DNA of 64,000 bases. Source: Arthrobacter rhombi (GTDB lineage Bacteria; Actinomycetota; Actinomycetes; Actinomycetales; Micrococcaceae). Shown here in pieces: positions 41,861 to 51,146 of this stretch (the first letter of the stretch is position 1; each line of letters starts with the position of its first letter). The DNA is taken from assembly GCF_900163545.1 (NCBI RefSeq), contig NZ_FUHW01000033.1:1-64000 (forward strand). Reading direction: 5' to 3'. A program made the translations under genes and the position numbers. The notes beneath the pieces were generated by a model. It was not told where the DNA came from, made no database searches, and saw nothing but the letters and a program-made list of their open reading frames with translations.

Positions 41861-43242
41861 CGGACACCTCCGGGCAGGGAGTTGGCACGGGCCCGGGACA
41901 GTCCCCAGCGTTCCACGGATTCCCGCAGGCCCGCCGCGGGCAACACCTCGATGCCCTCGGCAGCCAACTCGGCCCGCACTGCGGCACGGGTGGCCATGAG
42001 CAGGGTCAGGGCCTGGGCCTCGGAGAAGGGGAGATCGGTGGCATCTGGTTCGGGCAGGGTGTCGACGACGGCGACGATATGACCCGCCCTCACCCAGCGC
42101 GCCGGAATCGAAGCGACGTCGTGGTCCAGCAGGGGGGAGAAGAAATAGACCAGTGTTCCCGGCGCCGGTGTCGGTAACCGCCTGGGCAGAAAGCTGCTGG
42201 CGGAAACCATCAGGGCGGCGAGGCGCCGACGCACCAGTTCCAGCTGGCGGTACCCGGCCGCCGGACGGACCGGCGAAGAGAACCCGACGGCGTCCAGCAT
42301 TCCGACCCGGTCACCACGGGCCAGGTAGGCGGCGGCCAGGGAGCCGGCCGCACTGCGGGTGAGCTGGAGACTGGTCTCCATGCGCAGCGCGTCCAGGGTC
42401 GGGTCGATCCAGGCGGCGACGCGGCCGGGGAAATCAACCCGGGCGTCGATCGCCAGGGTCACCCCGGCGTCGGCTGGGGCCAGGTAGCGGCGGACCAGGG
42501 GTATGCCCGAGGCGTCGGTACTGCGGGCCGAAGCCCTCCAGTCGATATGGCGGCGGTCATCGCCGGGTTTGAGTGGGCCGACATCTCGCAGTTCGGTCCC
42601 TCCTCCACGCAGGCGGGCGTGATGGTTCCCCGCATGGGCACGTAGCGCCGAAGGGATGGGCAGACGTCGTACCGGGTCGGGTTGCGGCTGGAGCATGGCC
42701 GTGAGTTTTCCGGTCTCCGCCTCGTGACGGCAGATGCCCAGATCGGGGCTGAAGGCCGATACCCGGTAGACCAATAGATCGCGCCGCCCACCGCGCGGGA
42801 CCCGGATGCCGAGCCCGGTCGATTCCGCCGTCGTGGTGACCACCGCCGATTCCCGCCCACCCGGGGCCACGGCTCGTACGACCATCAATGCGGGGCCCGC
42901 CTGCGTGTTATTGGCAGCATCACGGAACAGGATCCGGCGTCGGGCCCCTCCCAAGAGGGGCCCACGAGTGGAGCGATCGAATTCGACGGTGGGGACATGC
43001 TGGTTGCCGAAACGTCGCGGCGTGGAGACGGCGATCAGGGCGAACAGGGCCCCGAGCACCGCGATATCGGGGCGGCGGGCGATGGCAGCCCCGACGCCGA
43101 AAAGGAGGGCCAAGAGCACTGCCACCCCCCATTGCGGGGATCTGGCGGCGGGGCCGGCCACCGCAGGCTGCCGTCGGGTATCCACCAGTCGGGAGGCCGG
43201 GTGGTCCGTCGTGGCTGGCCGGCCGCCGGATCCGGGGCTCAC
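41857..43242 (-). CDS. DUF58 protein (von Willebrand A-like)
   Basis: The 461-residue product has two N-terminal helices (about 35-70), a beta-sandwich-like middle and the DUF58 core, with the diagnostic LRDVGPLKPGDDRRHIDWRAS segment near residue 245. In MoxR operons DUF58 proteins partner the AAA+ ATPase. The GTG at 43242 overlaps the moxR stop (GTGA), and its own stop overlaps the next gene (ATGA). The frame upstream of the GTG lies inside moxR. Confidence 0.86.
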   Translation of the reverse strand: MSPGSGGRPATTDHPASRLVDTRRQPAVAGPAARSPQWGVAVLLALLFGVGAAIARRPDIAVLGALFALIAVSTPRRFGNQHVPTVEFDRSTRGPLLGGARRRILFRDAANNTQAGPALMVVRAVAPGGRESAVVTTTAESTGLGIRVPRGGRRDLLVYRVSAFSPDLGICRHEAETGKLTAMLQPQPDPVRRLPIPSALRAHAGNHHARLRGGGTELRDVGPLKPGDDRRHIDWRASARSTDASGIPLVRRYLAPADAGVTLAIDARVDFPGRVAAWIDPTLDALRMETSLQLTRSAAGSLAAAYLARGDRVGMLDAVGFSSPVRPAAGYRQLELVRRRLAALMVSASSFLPRRLPTPAPGTLVYFFSPLLDHDVASIPARWVRAGHIVAVVDTLPEPDATDLPFSEAQALTLLMATRAAVRAELAAEGIEVLPAAGLRESVERWGLSRARANSLPGGVR

Positions 43243-44243
43243 GGTGCCGTGGCCGGGACCGGAACTGAGCCGGTGACTTCGTCGATGAGCGCCACGGGAT
43301 CCGTTCCTCGGGCCCACGCCGCAGGGGAGAGCACCAGCCGGTGAGCCAGCACCGGAACGGCCACTTCCTTGATGTCCTCCGGGACCACATAGGCCCGCCC
43401 ATCCAGTGCCGCGACGGCCCGGGCCATCAACACCAACGCCTGGGAGCCCCGGGGTGACGCCCCGACCTGGACGTCATCCAGCTCCCGGCTGGCTGCCGTG
43501 AGGCGTACCGCATAGGCGATGATGTCCGCCGAAACAGGAACCACCGCCAAATCCTCTTGCAGCCGGCGCAGCGAGGACGGATCCAAGACCGCGCCCAGTA
43601 CCGGCTCCACCAGACCGCGCAGCAACCTCTTGGACACGATGTCCGCTTCGGCCCCCGCCAGCGGATACCCCAGCGCCAGCCGGACCAGGAAACGATCCAG
43701 CTGTGCCTCCGGCAGCGGATAGGTGCCTTCGAACTCCACCGGGTTGGAGGTGGCGAAGACATGGAAGGGAACGGGGAGCGGATGGGTCGCGCCCTCGACG
43801 GAGACCTGCCCTTCGGCCATGGCCTCCAAGAGTGCGGATTGGGTTTTGGGGGAGGTGCGGTTGATTTCGTCGGCCAGCAGCAGACCGGTGAAGACGGGGC
43901 CGGGCTGAAAGTCGAAGCTGCGGGCGACGGGATCGAAGATCGAGGAGCCGGTGACATCGGAGGGCAGCAGATCTGGTGTGCACTGCAATCGACGAAAACC
44001 CAGTCCGAGTGTCTGGGCGAGGGACCGGGCCGCCAGGGTCTTGCCCAACCCCGGCATATCCTCAAATAAGACGTGGCCCCCGGCCAGGACGGCGGCCAAG
44101 GCCAGCCGCAACGGGTCACGGGTGCCGATCACCGCCTGCCCGACCCCCTCCAAGACTGCGGCGCCCGCGGCGGCGATACGCGCGGTCACTTCTTCGGCGG
44201 TGGCGCTTTCCATCGGCTGGGGGCCTGCTGCGGGATCGGTCAT
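43239..44243 (-). CDS. MoxR-family AAA+ ATPase
   Basis: The 334-residue product has Walker A MPGLGKT (about 64-70), Walker B LLADEINRTSPKTQSALLEAM and the sensor region FATSNPVEFEGTYPLPEAQLDRF, all typical of MoxR. These ATPases act as chaperones for folding or cofactor insertion into partner proteins, commonly with DUF58/VWA partners. It overlaps both neighbours by four bases. Confidence 0.92.
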   Translation of the reverse strand: MTDPAAGPQPMESATAEEVTARIAAAGAAVLEGVGQAVIGTRDPLRLALAAVLAGGHVLFEDMPGLGKTLAARSLAQTLGLGFRRLQCTPDLLPSDVTGSSIFDPVARSFDFQPGPVFTGLLLADEINRTSPKTQSALLEAMAEGQVSVEGATHPLPVPFHVFATSNPVEFEGTYPLPEAQLDRFLVRLALGYPLAGAEADIVSKRLLRGLVEPVLGAVLDPSSLRRLQEDLAVVPVSADIIAYAVRLTAASRELDDVQVGASPRGSQALVLMARAVAALDGRAYVVPEDIKEVAVPVLAHRLVLSPAAWARGTDPVALIDEVTGSVPVPATAP

Positions 44244-44737
44244 GAGCGACCTTTCATCGGGGGAGGGGGCAGAGATGGGTCCTGAGAGAGCCAGATATCG
44301 ACTTCGTAGGCCGCTGCGGTGGCCTGCCGGGAGGTGAGATCGCGGCCGGCCTCCAGCTCACGGTGGGCCACCGCGGTGGCCGGGCCCACCGTTTCGGCCT
44401 CTCCTGCGAACCGGACCGCGGTGCGGACGGCGTGCTCCAAGGCCTGGGCCGCCGGGGAATGCCGGCTGAGGCGCTTGGAGAGCAGCGAGAAGGACAAGGC
44501 CCGGAAGCCCTGGTTGCCGTTGGGTGGACGCCCGGGATCCAGCGGAAGCCGGGTGGAGAACGTCAACAGTGGAAGGATCGTGAACACGTAGCCCAGACAG
44601 ACGCCGAGGGCCGTGAAAATCGCGGTATGGCCGGCATCGATACGGGTGTAGAGACAGAAACCCCAGGCGATGACGCCGAAGGACAGCGGGCCGATCCACG
44701 CAGATTTCCCGGGTTTTCCCGGCTGTGGACGGTTCAT
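44240..44737 (-). CDS. Small membrane protein in the MoxR operon
   Basis: The 165-residue product starts MNRPQPGKPGKSAWIG, has two helices (about 15-37 and 40-60) and a soluble C-terminal part ending LPPPPMKGRS. No family is recognised. ATG 44737 is picked because it overlaps the upstream stop (ATGA), and the frame further upstream lies in the DUF4129 gene. Its stop overlaps the moxR start. Confidence 0.7.
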   Translation of the reverse strand: MNRPQPGKPGKSAWIGPLSFGVIAWGFCLYTRIDAGHTAIFTALGVCLGYVFTILPLLTFSTRLPLDPGRPPNGNQGFRALSFSLLSKRLSRHSPAAQALEHAVRTAVRFAGEAETVGPATAVAHRELEAGRDLTSRQATAAAYEVDIWLSQDPSLPPPPMKGRS

Positions 44738-45522
44738 GCGTTCACGCTGGCGGGGCGGGGAGGACGGTGTCGGCCGGCAGCCGAGACTTCTTCGGCGAGC
44801 AGGATGAAATCGGCGCTGGCGCGGCGCCACTGGGCCGCGTCGGGTTCCCATCCTGGGGCTCCGACGTCGTATCTGGCCCGCTCATAGAGGGCCAATAAAC
44901 GGGCCAAGGGGGCGCTGGAGACCCCGAAGGCTGCCAGCATGGCCCCGGCGTGCTCGGTGGGTGTCTGGGAGCCGCGGCGCTGCTGCCCGGCCGACGCGGC
45001 GAGGCGTTCGAGCTCGGCCCAGGAAGCAATCAGGCGGGAGGGGCGCTGATCTGCGGTGGCTTCCGCAAGCGTGGCCCCAGCACCTGAGAGGCTCGCAGCC
45101 ACTTCGGCGCGCAAGGTGGCTTCGCGGGCGATCTCGTCGGCCACAGCGGTTTCGGGTTGGGCGTCGGCACGGTCCCTGCGGCGCATGGAAAGCACCAACA
45201 AGGCCAGCAAGAGGATGATGCCGGCAAAGATGGTGGCGGCGATCGTCTGGCCGATGGACGAGATGGTGTCCTGGTCCGGCTGCTTCTGCGGGGCCACCGT
45301 ACCTTCGATCGGCCCCTCGGATTCCGGTGCTGCCGACGGGGAGGCATCCGCGCTCAAGGCCCCGGTCTGCTGGGGGAGCCCCGCCGGGCTGTTGTGGCTG
45401 AGGGACGGCAGGCTCGCCGCACCGAAAACGACCAGCAGGGCACCGAGGAAAACCGCCAGAAATGCCGCGGTAGGACGCGGTATCCCGCCCGTGGTTCGTC
45501 CCATTGCCATCCTCTTGGTCAT
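44734..45522 (-). CDS. DUF4129-type membrane protein, first gene of the MoxR operon
   Basis: The 262-residue product has a first helix (about 15-40), a Ser/Pro/Ala-rich external loop, a second helix (about 95-117) followed by RRRDR, and a C-terminal cytoplasmic helical region with LARLLALYERARYD, the signature of DUF4129. Such domains occur with transglutaminase-like proteins and MoxR/DUF58 operons. ATG 45522 is used; ATG 45504, with AAGAGG six bases upstream, is a credible alternative. It begins the leftward operon, divergent from argS. Confidence 0.72.
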   Translation of the reverse strand: MTKRMAMGRTTGGIPRPTAAFLAVFLGALLVVFGAASLPSLSHNSPAGLPQQTGALSADASPSAAPESEGPIEGTVAPQKQPDQDTISSIGQTIAATIFAGIILLLALLVLSMRRRDRADAQPETAVADEIAREATLRAEVAASLSGAGATLAEATADQRPSRLIASWAELERLAASAGQQRRGSQTPTEHAGAMLAAFGVSSAPLARLLALYERARYDVGAPGWEPDAAQWRRASADFILLAEEVSAAGRHRPPRPASVNA

Positions 45523-45653
45523 CGTTGACCTGCTGGTGGGTGAATCTACCAGTAGGAGCATTCTGACGGCAGGGGTGCACGATGACGGGAGCCTGGTGAG
45601 GGACCGGTCGGGGCAGTGCGGTCATCGAATCGGAGTCGGGCCTACCTGACAGT

Positions 45654-45659
45654 TATCCT
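45654..45659 (+). promoter_or_regulatory. -10 element of a leaderless promoter for argS
   Basis: TATCCT is followed by TGGTGG and then GTG 45666. The six-base spacing again fits a leaderless transcript, here with a GTG start. The upstream -35 region is weak. Confidence 0.5.
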
Positions 45660-45665
45660 TGGTGG

Positions 45666-47306
45666 GTGACTCCTGAAGAACTCTCCCTCGCCATTTCCGC
45701 CTGCCTGCGCGAAGCCGTTGCCGCCGGTGAATTCACCGTCGATGTGCCCGACGACGTGCGGGTGGAACGACCCAAGAGCCGTGACCACGGTGACTGGGCC
45801 ACCAACATCGCCCTGCAGCTGGGAAAAAAGGCCGGTATGAACCCGCGCGAGTTCGCCGGTTTATTGCGCGAACGCCTGGTCTCGATCCCCGGGGTCGCCT
45901 CCGTCGACATCGCCGGGCCCGGTTTCCTGAACATCACCCTCGACGCTGCTGCCGCCGGCGAGCTGGCCAAATCGATCGTCGAGGCCGGGGCCGCCTACGG
46001 CTCAAACGAGACCTTGGTCGGGCATGTGGTGAACATGGAATTCGTTTCGGCGAATCCCACCGGTCCGCTGCATATCGGGCATACCCGCTGGGCCGCGTTG
46101 GGCGACTCGATCGCCCGCGTGCTCAAGGCCAGTGGGGCCGAGGTGACGCGCGAGTACTACATCAACGACGCCGGCAAGCAGATGAATGTCTTCGCGCGTT
46201 CGGTCTACAACCGCCTGCATGACCTGCCGGTGCCCGAGGGTGGCTATCCGGGTGAATACATCGCCGAGCTGGCGGCTCAGGTCGCTACCGAGCACCCGCG
46301 GATCCGTGAACTGACCGAGGAGGCAGCACTTCCCGTGGTGCGGGAGTTGGCCTATGCGGCCCAACTCAAGGACATCAAGGAAACCTTGAAGGACTTTGGG
46401 GTCAGCTTCGACGTGTTCTTCTCCGAGCAGCAGTTGCATTCCGAAGGTGCCGTCGAGGCCGCAGTGGCGCGTTTGCGCGAACAGGGCCATGTGGAGGACC
46501 TGGACGGCGCCGTGTGGTTGCGCACCACCGATTTCGGAGATGACAAAAACCGGGTGATGGTCCGGGCCAACGGCGAACCCACCTATTTCGCCGCAGACGC
46601 CGCCTATTACCTCTCGAAGAAGGACCGCGGCTACGACGAGAAGATCTACCTGCTCGGCGCCGACCACCACGGCTACGTTTCGCGTCTGCGTGCCATTGCC
46701 GCCTGTGCCGGTGACGACCCGGACCACAACATCGAGATCCTGATCGGGCAGCTGATCTCCGTCAACGGCGCCAAGCTCTCCAAGCGCGCGGGCAATATCA
46801 TCGAGCTGCGGGACCTGATCAACTGGCTCGGGGCTGATGCCTTGCGTTACTCGCTGGGGCGCTACCCGGCAGATTCGCCGATGGCGTTGGATCCCGAGCT
46901 GCTCAAGAAGAACACCAACGACAATCCGGTGTTCTACGTCCAGTACGCCCATGCACGGTCCTGCGCCGCGGCCCGAAATGCCGTGGCCAAGGGTGTGGAA
47001 CGCACTGGATTCGATGCCGGCCTGCTCACCCACGCGACCGAGAACGACCTGCTGGCCATGCTGGGGCAGTTCCCTTCGGTGGTGGGTCAGGCGGCTTCGT
47101 TCCGGGAACCGCACCGTGTGGCGCGCTACCTCGAATCGCTGGCCGGGGCCTACCACCGCTGGTATGCGGCGGCCCGCATCACCCCGTTGGCCGACGGACC
47201 GGTCGAGGACATCAACCGCACCCGCCTGTGGCTCAACGACGCCACCACCCAGGTGCTCGCCAACGGATTGGACCTGTTGGGCGTTTCGGCACCGGAGAAG
47301 ATGTAA
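45666..47306 (+). CDS. argS: Arginyl-tRNA synthetase
   Basis: ArgRS charges tRNA-Arg; a tRNA-Arg(CCG) gene happens to lie 4.5 kb away. The 546-residue product has the N-terminal additional domain, HIGH (136-139) and the KMSKS-like AKLSKRAGN, then the DALR anticodon-binding domain at the C terminus. GTG 45666 is the first start. It opens the argS-lysA-hom-thrC-thrB-rho block, two bases before lysA. Confidence 0.97.
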   Translation: MTPEELSLAISACLREAVAAGEFTVDVPDDVRVERPKSRDHGDWATNIALQLGKKAGMNPREFAGLLRERLVSIPGVASVDIAGPGFLNITLDAAAAGELAKSIVEAGAAYGSNETLVGHVVNMEFVSANPTGPLHIGHTRWAALGDSIARVLKASGAEVTREYYINDAGKQMNVFARSVYNRLHDLPVPEGGYPGEYIAELAAQVATEHPRIRELTEEAALPVVRELAYAAQLKDIKETLKDFGVSFDVFFSEQQLHSEGAVEAAVARLREQGHVEDLDGAVWLRTTDFGDDKNRVMVRANGEPTYFAADAAYYLSKKDRGYDEKIYLLGADHHGYVSRLRAIAACAGDDPDHNIEILIGQLISVNGAKLSKRAGNIIELRDLINWLGADALRYSLGRYPADSPMALDPELLKKNTNDNPVFYVQYAHARSCAAARNAVAKGVERTGFDAGLLTHATENDLLAMLGQFPSVVGQAASFREPHRVARYLESLAGAYHRWYAAARITPLADGPVEDINRTRLWLNDATTQVLANGLDLLGVSAPEKM

Positions 47307-47308
47307 CC

Positions 47309-48727
47309 GTGGCCGCATCGAATCTGGCTCCCGACTGGTTGAGCTACCCGAGGGACATCAACGAGTTGCGCCGGGTCCAATGGGCCGCCGGGGTGGCCCG
47401 CACCGAGGACGGCGAACTGGCCGTGCAGGGCCTGCGCGTCTCCGAGCTGGCCCGCGCATACGGTACCGCCCTCTTCGTGCTGGACGAGGACGACTTCCGG
47501 GCCCGTGCCGCCGGCTTTCGTGACGCCTTCGACTCCGCTTTCGCCGAACTCTGCGGCGGGGTCGACGTCTACTATGCCGGCAAGGCGTTCCTGAGCATCG
47601 AGGTGGCCCGCTGGGTGACCGAGGAAGGCCTGCGGCTGGACACCTGTTCGGGCGGCGAACTGGCGGTGGCTCGGCGCGCCGGAGTGCCGGCGGCGAACCT
47701 GTCCCTGCATGGGAACAACAAATCCGCCGCTGAGATCGGCACCGCCCTGGAGATGGGGTTGGGCCGCATCGTGGTGGACAGCCAGGATGAGCTCGAACGC
47801 ATCATCTTGATCGCCGGCACGCAGGGTGCCATCGCCAACGTGATGCTCCGGCTGACCCCGGGGGTCCATGCCAGTACCCACGAATTTATTGCCACCGCCC
47901 ATGAGGACCAGAAATTTGGTCTGTCGATGGTCCCCGATGCGACCGGTAGTTCGCCGGCAGCGGTGGCCGTGGCTCGGGCACTGGAGGCAGCTGAAGTGAA
48001 CCTGTTGGGCGTCCACGCCCATATCGGCTCGCAGATCTTCGAAGCCGAAGGGTTTGAAATCGCCGCCCGCACCATGCTCGGCTTCCTGGGCGCCATCCGG
48101 GATCGACACGGGGTGGAACTGCCCGAGCTGGACCTGGGCGGTGGCTACGGGATCGCCTATACCGAAGCGGATACCCCGCGGGAGCCCGCCGAACTGGCCC
48201 GGGCCATGGCCGCCGTCGTCGACGAAGAAGCCACTGTGTTGGGGTTGGCGGTCCCACGGATCTCCATCGAACCCGGACGAGCGATCGCCGGACCGAGTAC
48301 CTTCACCCTCTACGAGACCGGAGTGCGCAAGACCGTTCAGGTCGAGGACGGGAACGGCACACTGCCCCGACGCTACGTTTCGGTCGATGGTGGGATGAGC
48401 GACAATGCCCGCCCGGTCCTCTACGAGGCTGACTACAGTGCGGTGCTCGCCTCGCGTGTGACGGATGCCGAACCGATTATGTCCCGTGTGGTTGGAAAAC
48501 ACTGTGAAAGTGGTGACATAGTCGTCCGGGATGTTTACCTGCCGGACGACGTCGCGGCGGGCGACCTCCTCGCGGTCCCTGGAACCGGTGCGTATTGCTG
48601 GGCTTTGGCCAGTAATTACAACTACCTGGGCCGGCCCGCGGTGATCGCCATTCGTGGCGGTGTCGCCCGCGTCATCATCCGCAGGGAAACCGAAGACGAT
48701 TTGTTGGCCCGTGACATGGGAGCGTAG
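47309..48727 (+). CDS. lysA: Diaminopimelate decarboxylase
   Basis: LysA makes lysine from meso-diaminopimelate, the last step of lysine synthesis. The 472-residue product has the PLP lysine in YYAGKAF (K92), HGNNKS, and the late SIEPGRAIAGPS and CESGD blocks. GTG 47309 begins two bases after the argS stop with GGAGAAG upstream. It is followed by hom seven bases later. Confidence 0.96.
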   Translation: MAASNLAPDWLSYPRDINELRRVQWAAGVARTEDGELAVQGLRVSELARAYGTALFVLDEDDFRARAAGFRDAFDSAFAELCGGVDVYYAGKAFLSIEVARWVTEEGLRLDTCSGGELAVARRAGVPAANLSLHGNNKSAAEIGTALEMGLGRIVVDSQDELERIILIAGTQGAIANVMLRLTPGVHASTHEFIATAHEDQKFGLSMVPDATGSSPAAVAVARALEAAEVNLLGVHAHIGSQIFEAEGFEIAARTMLGFLGAIRDRHGVELPELDLGGGYGIAYTEADTPREPAELARAMAAVVDEEATVLGLAVPRISIEPGRAIAGPSTFTLYETGVRKTVQVEDGNGTLPRRYVSVDGGMSDNARPVLYEADYSAVLASRVTDAEPIMSRVVGKHCESGDIVVRDVYLPDDVAAGDLLAVPGTGAYCWALASNYNYLGRPAVIAIRGGVARVIIRRETEDDLLARDMGA

Positions 48728-48734
48728 GTAACAC

Positions 48735-50042
48735 GTGAAAAAACTCAAGGTGGCCCTCCTCGGCTGCGGCAATGTCGGTTCGCAAGTCGCCAGGATTTTG
48801 CTGGACGACGCCGCAGTGCTTGCCGAACGGACCGGGGCTGAACTGGAACTAGCAGGCATCGCCGTGCGCAACCTCGAGGCGCCGCGCGATGTTGAATTGC
48901 CCGCAGGGCTGTTCACCACCGATGCCGAGGCACTGGTGGACTCCGCTGATATCGTCATCGAGCTCATGGGCGGTCTGGAACCGGCAGCCTCCTTGATCCG
49001 CCGGGCCATCGATGGCGGAGCCACCGTGGTCACCGGGAATAAGGCGCTGCTGGCCAAGGACTTGCCAGGACTTGCCGCCCGAGCCAATGAAGCCGGTGTC
49101 CAGCTCTCCTACGAGGCAGCCGTGGCCGGTGCGATCCCGATCCTGCGGCCCATCCGCGATTCCTTGGCCGGTGACCGGATCACCAAGGTCATGGGCATCG
49201 TCAACGGGACCACCAACTACATTCTCGACGCGATGGACACCACCGGCGCGGCCTTCGACGATGCCTTGACCAAGGCCAAGGAACTCGGTTATGCCGAAGC
49301 CGACCCGACGGCGGACATCGAAGGCCATGACGCCGCCTCGAAGGCAGCGATCCTGGCGACCCTGTCCTTCCACGCCCCCTTCGACCTGGACGATGTGGAC
49401 TGCGAGGGCATCACCTCCGTCACCGCCGAAGACGTCGCCGCCGCCCGCGAACAGGGAATGGTCATCAAACTCTTGGCGATCGCCGAACGGCTGGGCAATG
49501 GTAGCGGGACCGAGGGCGTCGGGGTCAGGGTCCACCCGACCCTGATTCCGCGCGTCCACCCGCTGGCTGCCGTGCACGGGGCCTTCAACGCCGTGTTCGT
49601 TGAGGCAGACAACGCCGGCGAACTGATGTTTTACGGCCAGGGCGCCGGTGGACGACCCACGGCTTCCGCAGTCGTCGGCGATGTGGTCTCCGCGGCCCGA
49701 CGCGTCGTCCTGGGTGGCCCCGGACGCACCGAAGCCACCGTGGGCCAGGTCAAGGCCCTTCCCATCGACGCGGTGCGGACCAGCTACAGCATCGGTCTGC
49801 AGGTCAGTGATAAGACCGGCGTGCTGGCCAAGATCGCGAAGATCTTTACCGACCACAAGGTGTCCATCGAAACCATGCGCCAAAGCCCCGAGGACGTCGA
49901 GGGGGATGCCCCCGGCTCGGCCTCGCTACGCTTCGTCACCCACCGTGGCAGCGAAGCGGCGTTGGCCGCCACCGTGGCAGATATCAAGGAACTCAGCGTC
50001 GTCACCGCCGTGACGTCCGTACTCAGAGTCGAAGGAAACTAA
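48735..50042 (+). CDS. hom: Homoserine dehydrogenase
   Basis: Homoserine dehydrogenase reduces aspartate semialdehyde to homoserine for threonine and methionine. The 435-residue product has the Rossmann motif GCGNVG, the catalytic-site segment GIVNGTTNYIL, EADPTADIEG, and a C-terminal ACT domain (about 355-425) likely for threonine feedback. The start is GTG 48735, and the stop abuts the thrC GTG directly. Confidence 0.96.
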   Translation: MKKLKVALLGCGNVGSQVARILLDDAAVLAERTGAELELAGIAVRNLEAPRDVELPAGLFTTDAEALVDSADIVIELMGGLEPAASLIRRAIDGGATVVTGNKALLAKDLPGLAARANEAGVQLSYEAAVAGAIPILRPIRDSLAGDRITKVMGIVNGTTNYILDAMDTTGAAFDDALTKAKELGYAEADPTADIEGHDAASKAAILATLSFHAPFDLDDVDCEGITSVTAEDVAAAREQGMVIKLLAIAERLGNGSGTEGVGVRVHPTLIPRVHPLAAVHGAFNAVFVEADNAGELMFYGQGAGGRPTASAVVGDVVSAARRVVLGGPGRTEATVGQVKALPIDAVRTSYSIGLQVSDKTGVLAKIAKIFTDHKVSIETMRQSPEDVEGDAPGSASLRFVTHRGSEAALAATVADIKELSVVTAVTSVLRVEGN

Positions 50043-51143
50043 GTGGCCCACCAGTGGCGCGGTGTTATCCGCGAATACGCATCCCGACTGCCCGTGGACG
50101 AGTCCACCCGGGTGATCACCCTGGGGGAGGGCGGCACCCCGCTGGTCTTTGCCCCGGCCCTCTCCGAACTCACCGGCTCCGAGGTGTACCTGAAGGTCGA
50201 GGGGATGAATCCCACCGGCTCCTTCAAGGACCGCGGGATGACCATGGCCATGACCGCTGCCGTGGCTTCCGGCGCCCAGGCCGTCGTGTGCGCCTCCACC
50301 GGCAACACCTCGGCCTCCGCTGCCGCCTACGCCACCCAGGCGGGCATCACCTGCGCCGTGCTGGTCCCCGACGGCAAAATCGCCATGGGCAAGCTCTCCC
50401 AAGCCATCGCCCACGGTGCCGAACTCCTGCAGGTCAACGGCAACTTTGATAACTGCTTGGACGTGGCCCGCAAATTGAGCGAGAACTATCCGGTATTCCT
50501 GGTGAACTCGGTGAACCCTGCACGCATCGAAGGCCAGAAGACCGGTGCCTTCGAAGTGGTCGACTTCCTGGGAGATGCCCCGGATTACCACCTGTTGCCC
50601 GTGGGCAACGCCGGGAACATCACCGCCTACTGGAAGGGCTACCAGGAGTACTCCGAGCCCTACGCATCCGCCACCGCAGGCACATTGGCCCCCGTGGCCA
50701 CCAAACGGCCGATCATGTGGGGTTTCCAGGCTGCCGGCTCGGCCCCCATCGTCGCCGGTCACCCGATCACCGAACCCGATACGATCGCCACTGCGATCCG
50801 GATCGGCAACCCCGCCTCCTGGGCCCAGGCCGAAGCCGCCCGCGATGAATCAGGCGGCATGATCGATGCCGTCAGCGACGAGGAAATCCTCGATGCCCAC
50901 CGCTGGCTCTCGGCCAAGGAAGGGGTGTTCGTCGAACCGGCTTCCGCAGCCGGGGTCGCCGGGCTGCTGAAGCACCACGCCGCCGGGAACGTTCCGGCAG
51001 GCAAGAAGATCGTCATCACGGTCACCGGTCACGGACTCAAGGATCCGCAATGGGCGCTGCGCAATGCGGACGGCTCGGACGTCACCCCCACCAAGGTGGA
51101 CTTCGATGTCGTCGCAGTGGCCGACGCCCTCGGCCTGGCCTGA
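50043..51143 (+). CDS. thrC: Threonine synthase
   Basis: Threonine synthase converts O-phosphohomoserine to threonine with PLP. The 366-residue product shows GGTP (30-33) and the PLP lysine in [10 protein letters not shown] (K62), plus [10 protein letters not shown]. The GTG at 50043 follows the hom stop without a gap. thrB starts three bases after its stop. Confidence 0.96.
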   Translation: MAHQWRGVIREYASRLPVDESTRVITLGEGGTPLVFAPALSELTGSEVYLKVEGMNPTGSFKDRGMTMAMTAAVASGAQAVVCASTGNTSASAAAYATQAGITCAVLVPDGKIAMGKLSQAIAHGAELLQVNGNFDNCLDVARKLSENYPVFLVNSVNPARIEGQKTGAFEVVDFLGDAPDYHLLPVGNAGNITAYWKGYQEYSEPYASATAGTLAPVATKRPIMWGFQAAGSAPIVAGHPITEPDTIATAIRIGNPASWAQAEAARDESGGMIDAVSDEEILDAHRWLSAKEGVFVEPASAAGVAGLLKHHAAGNVPAGKKIVITVTGHGLKDPQWALRNADGSDVTPTKVDFDVVAVADALGLA

Positions 51144-51146
51144 AGA

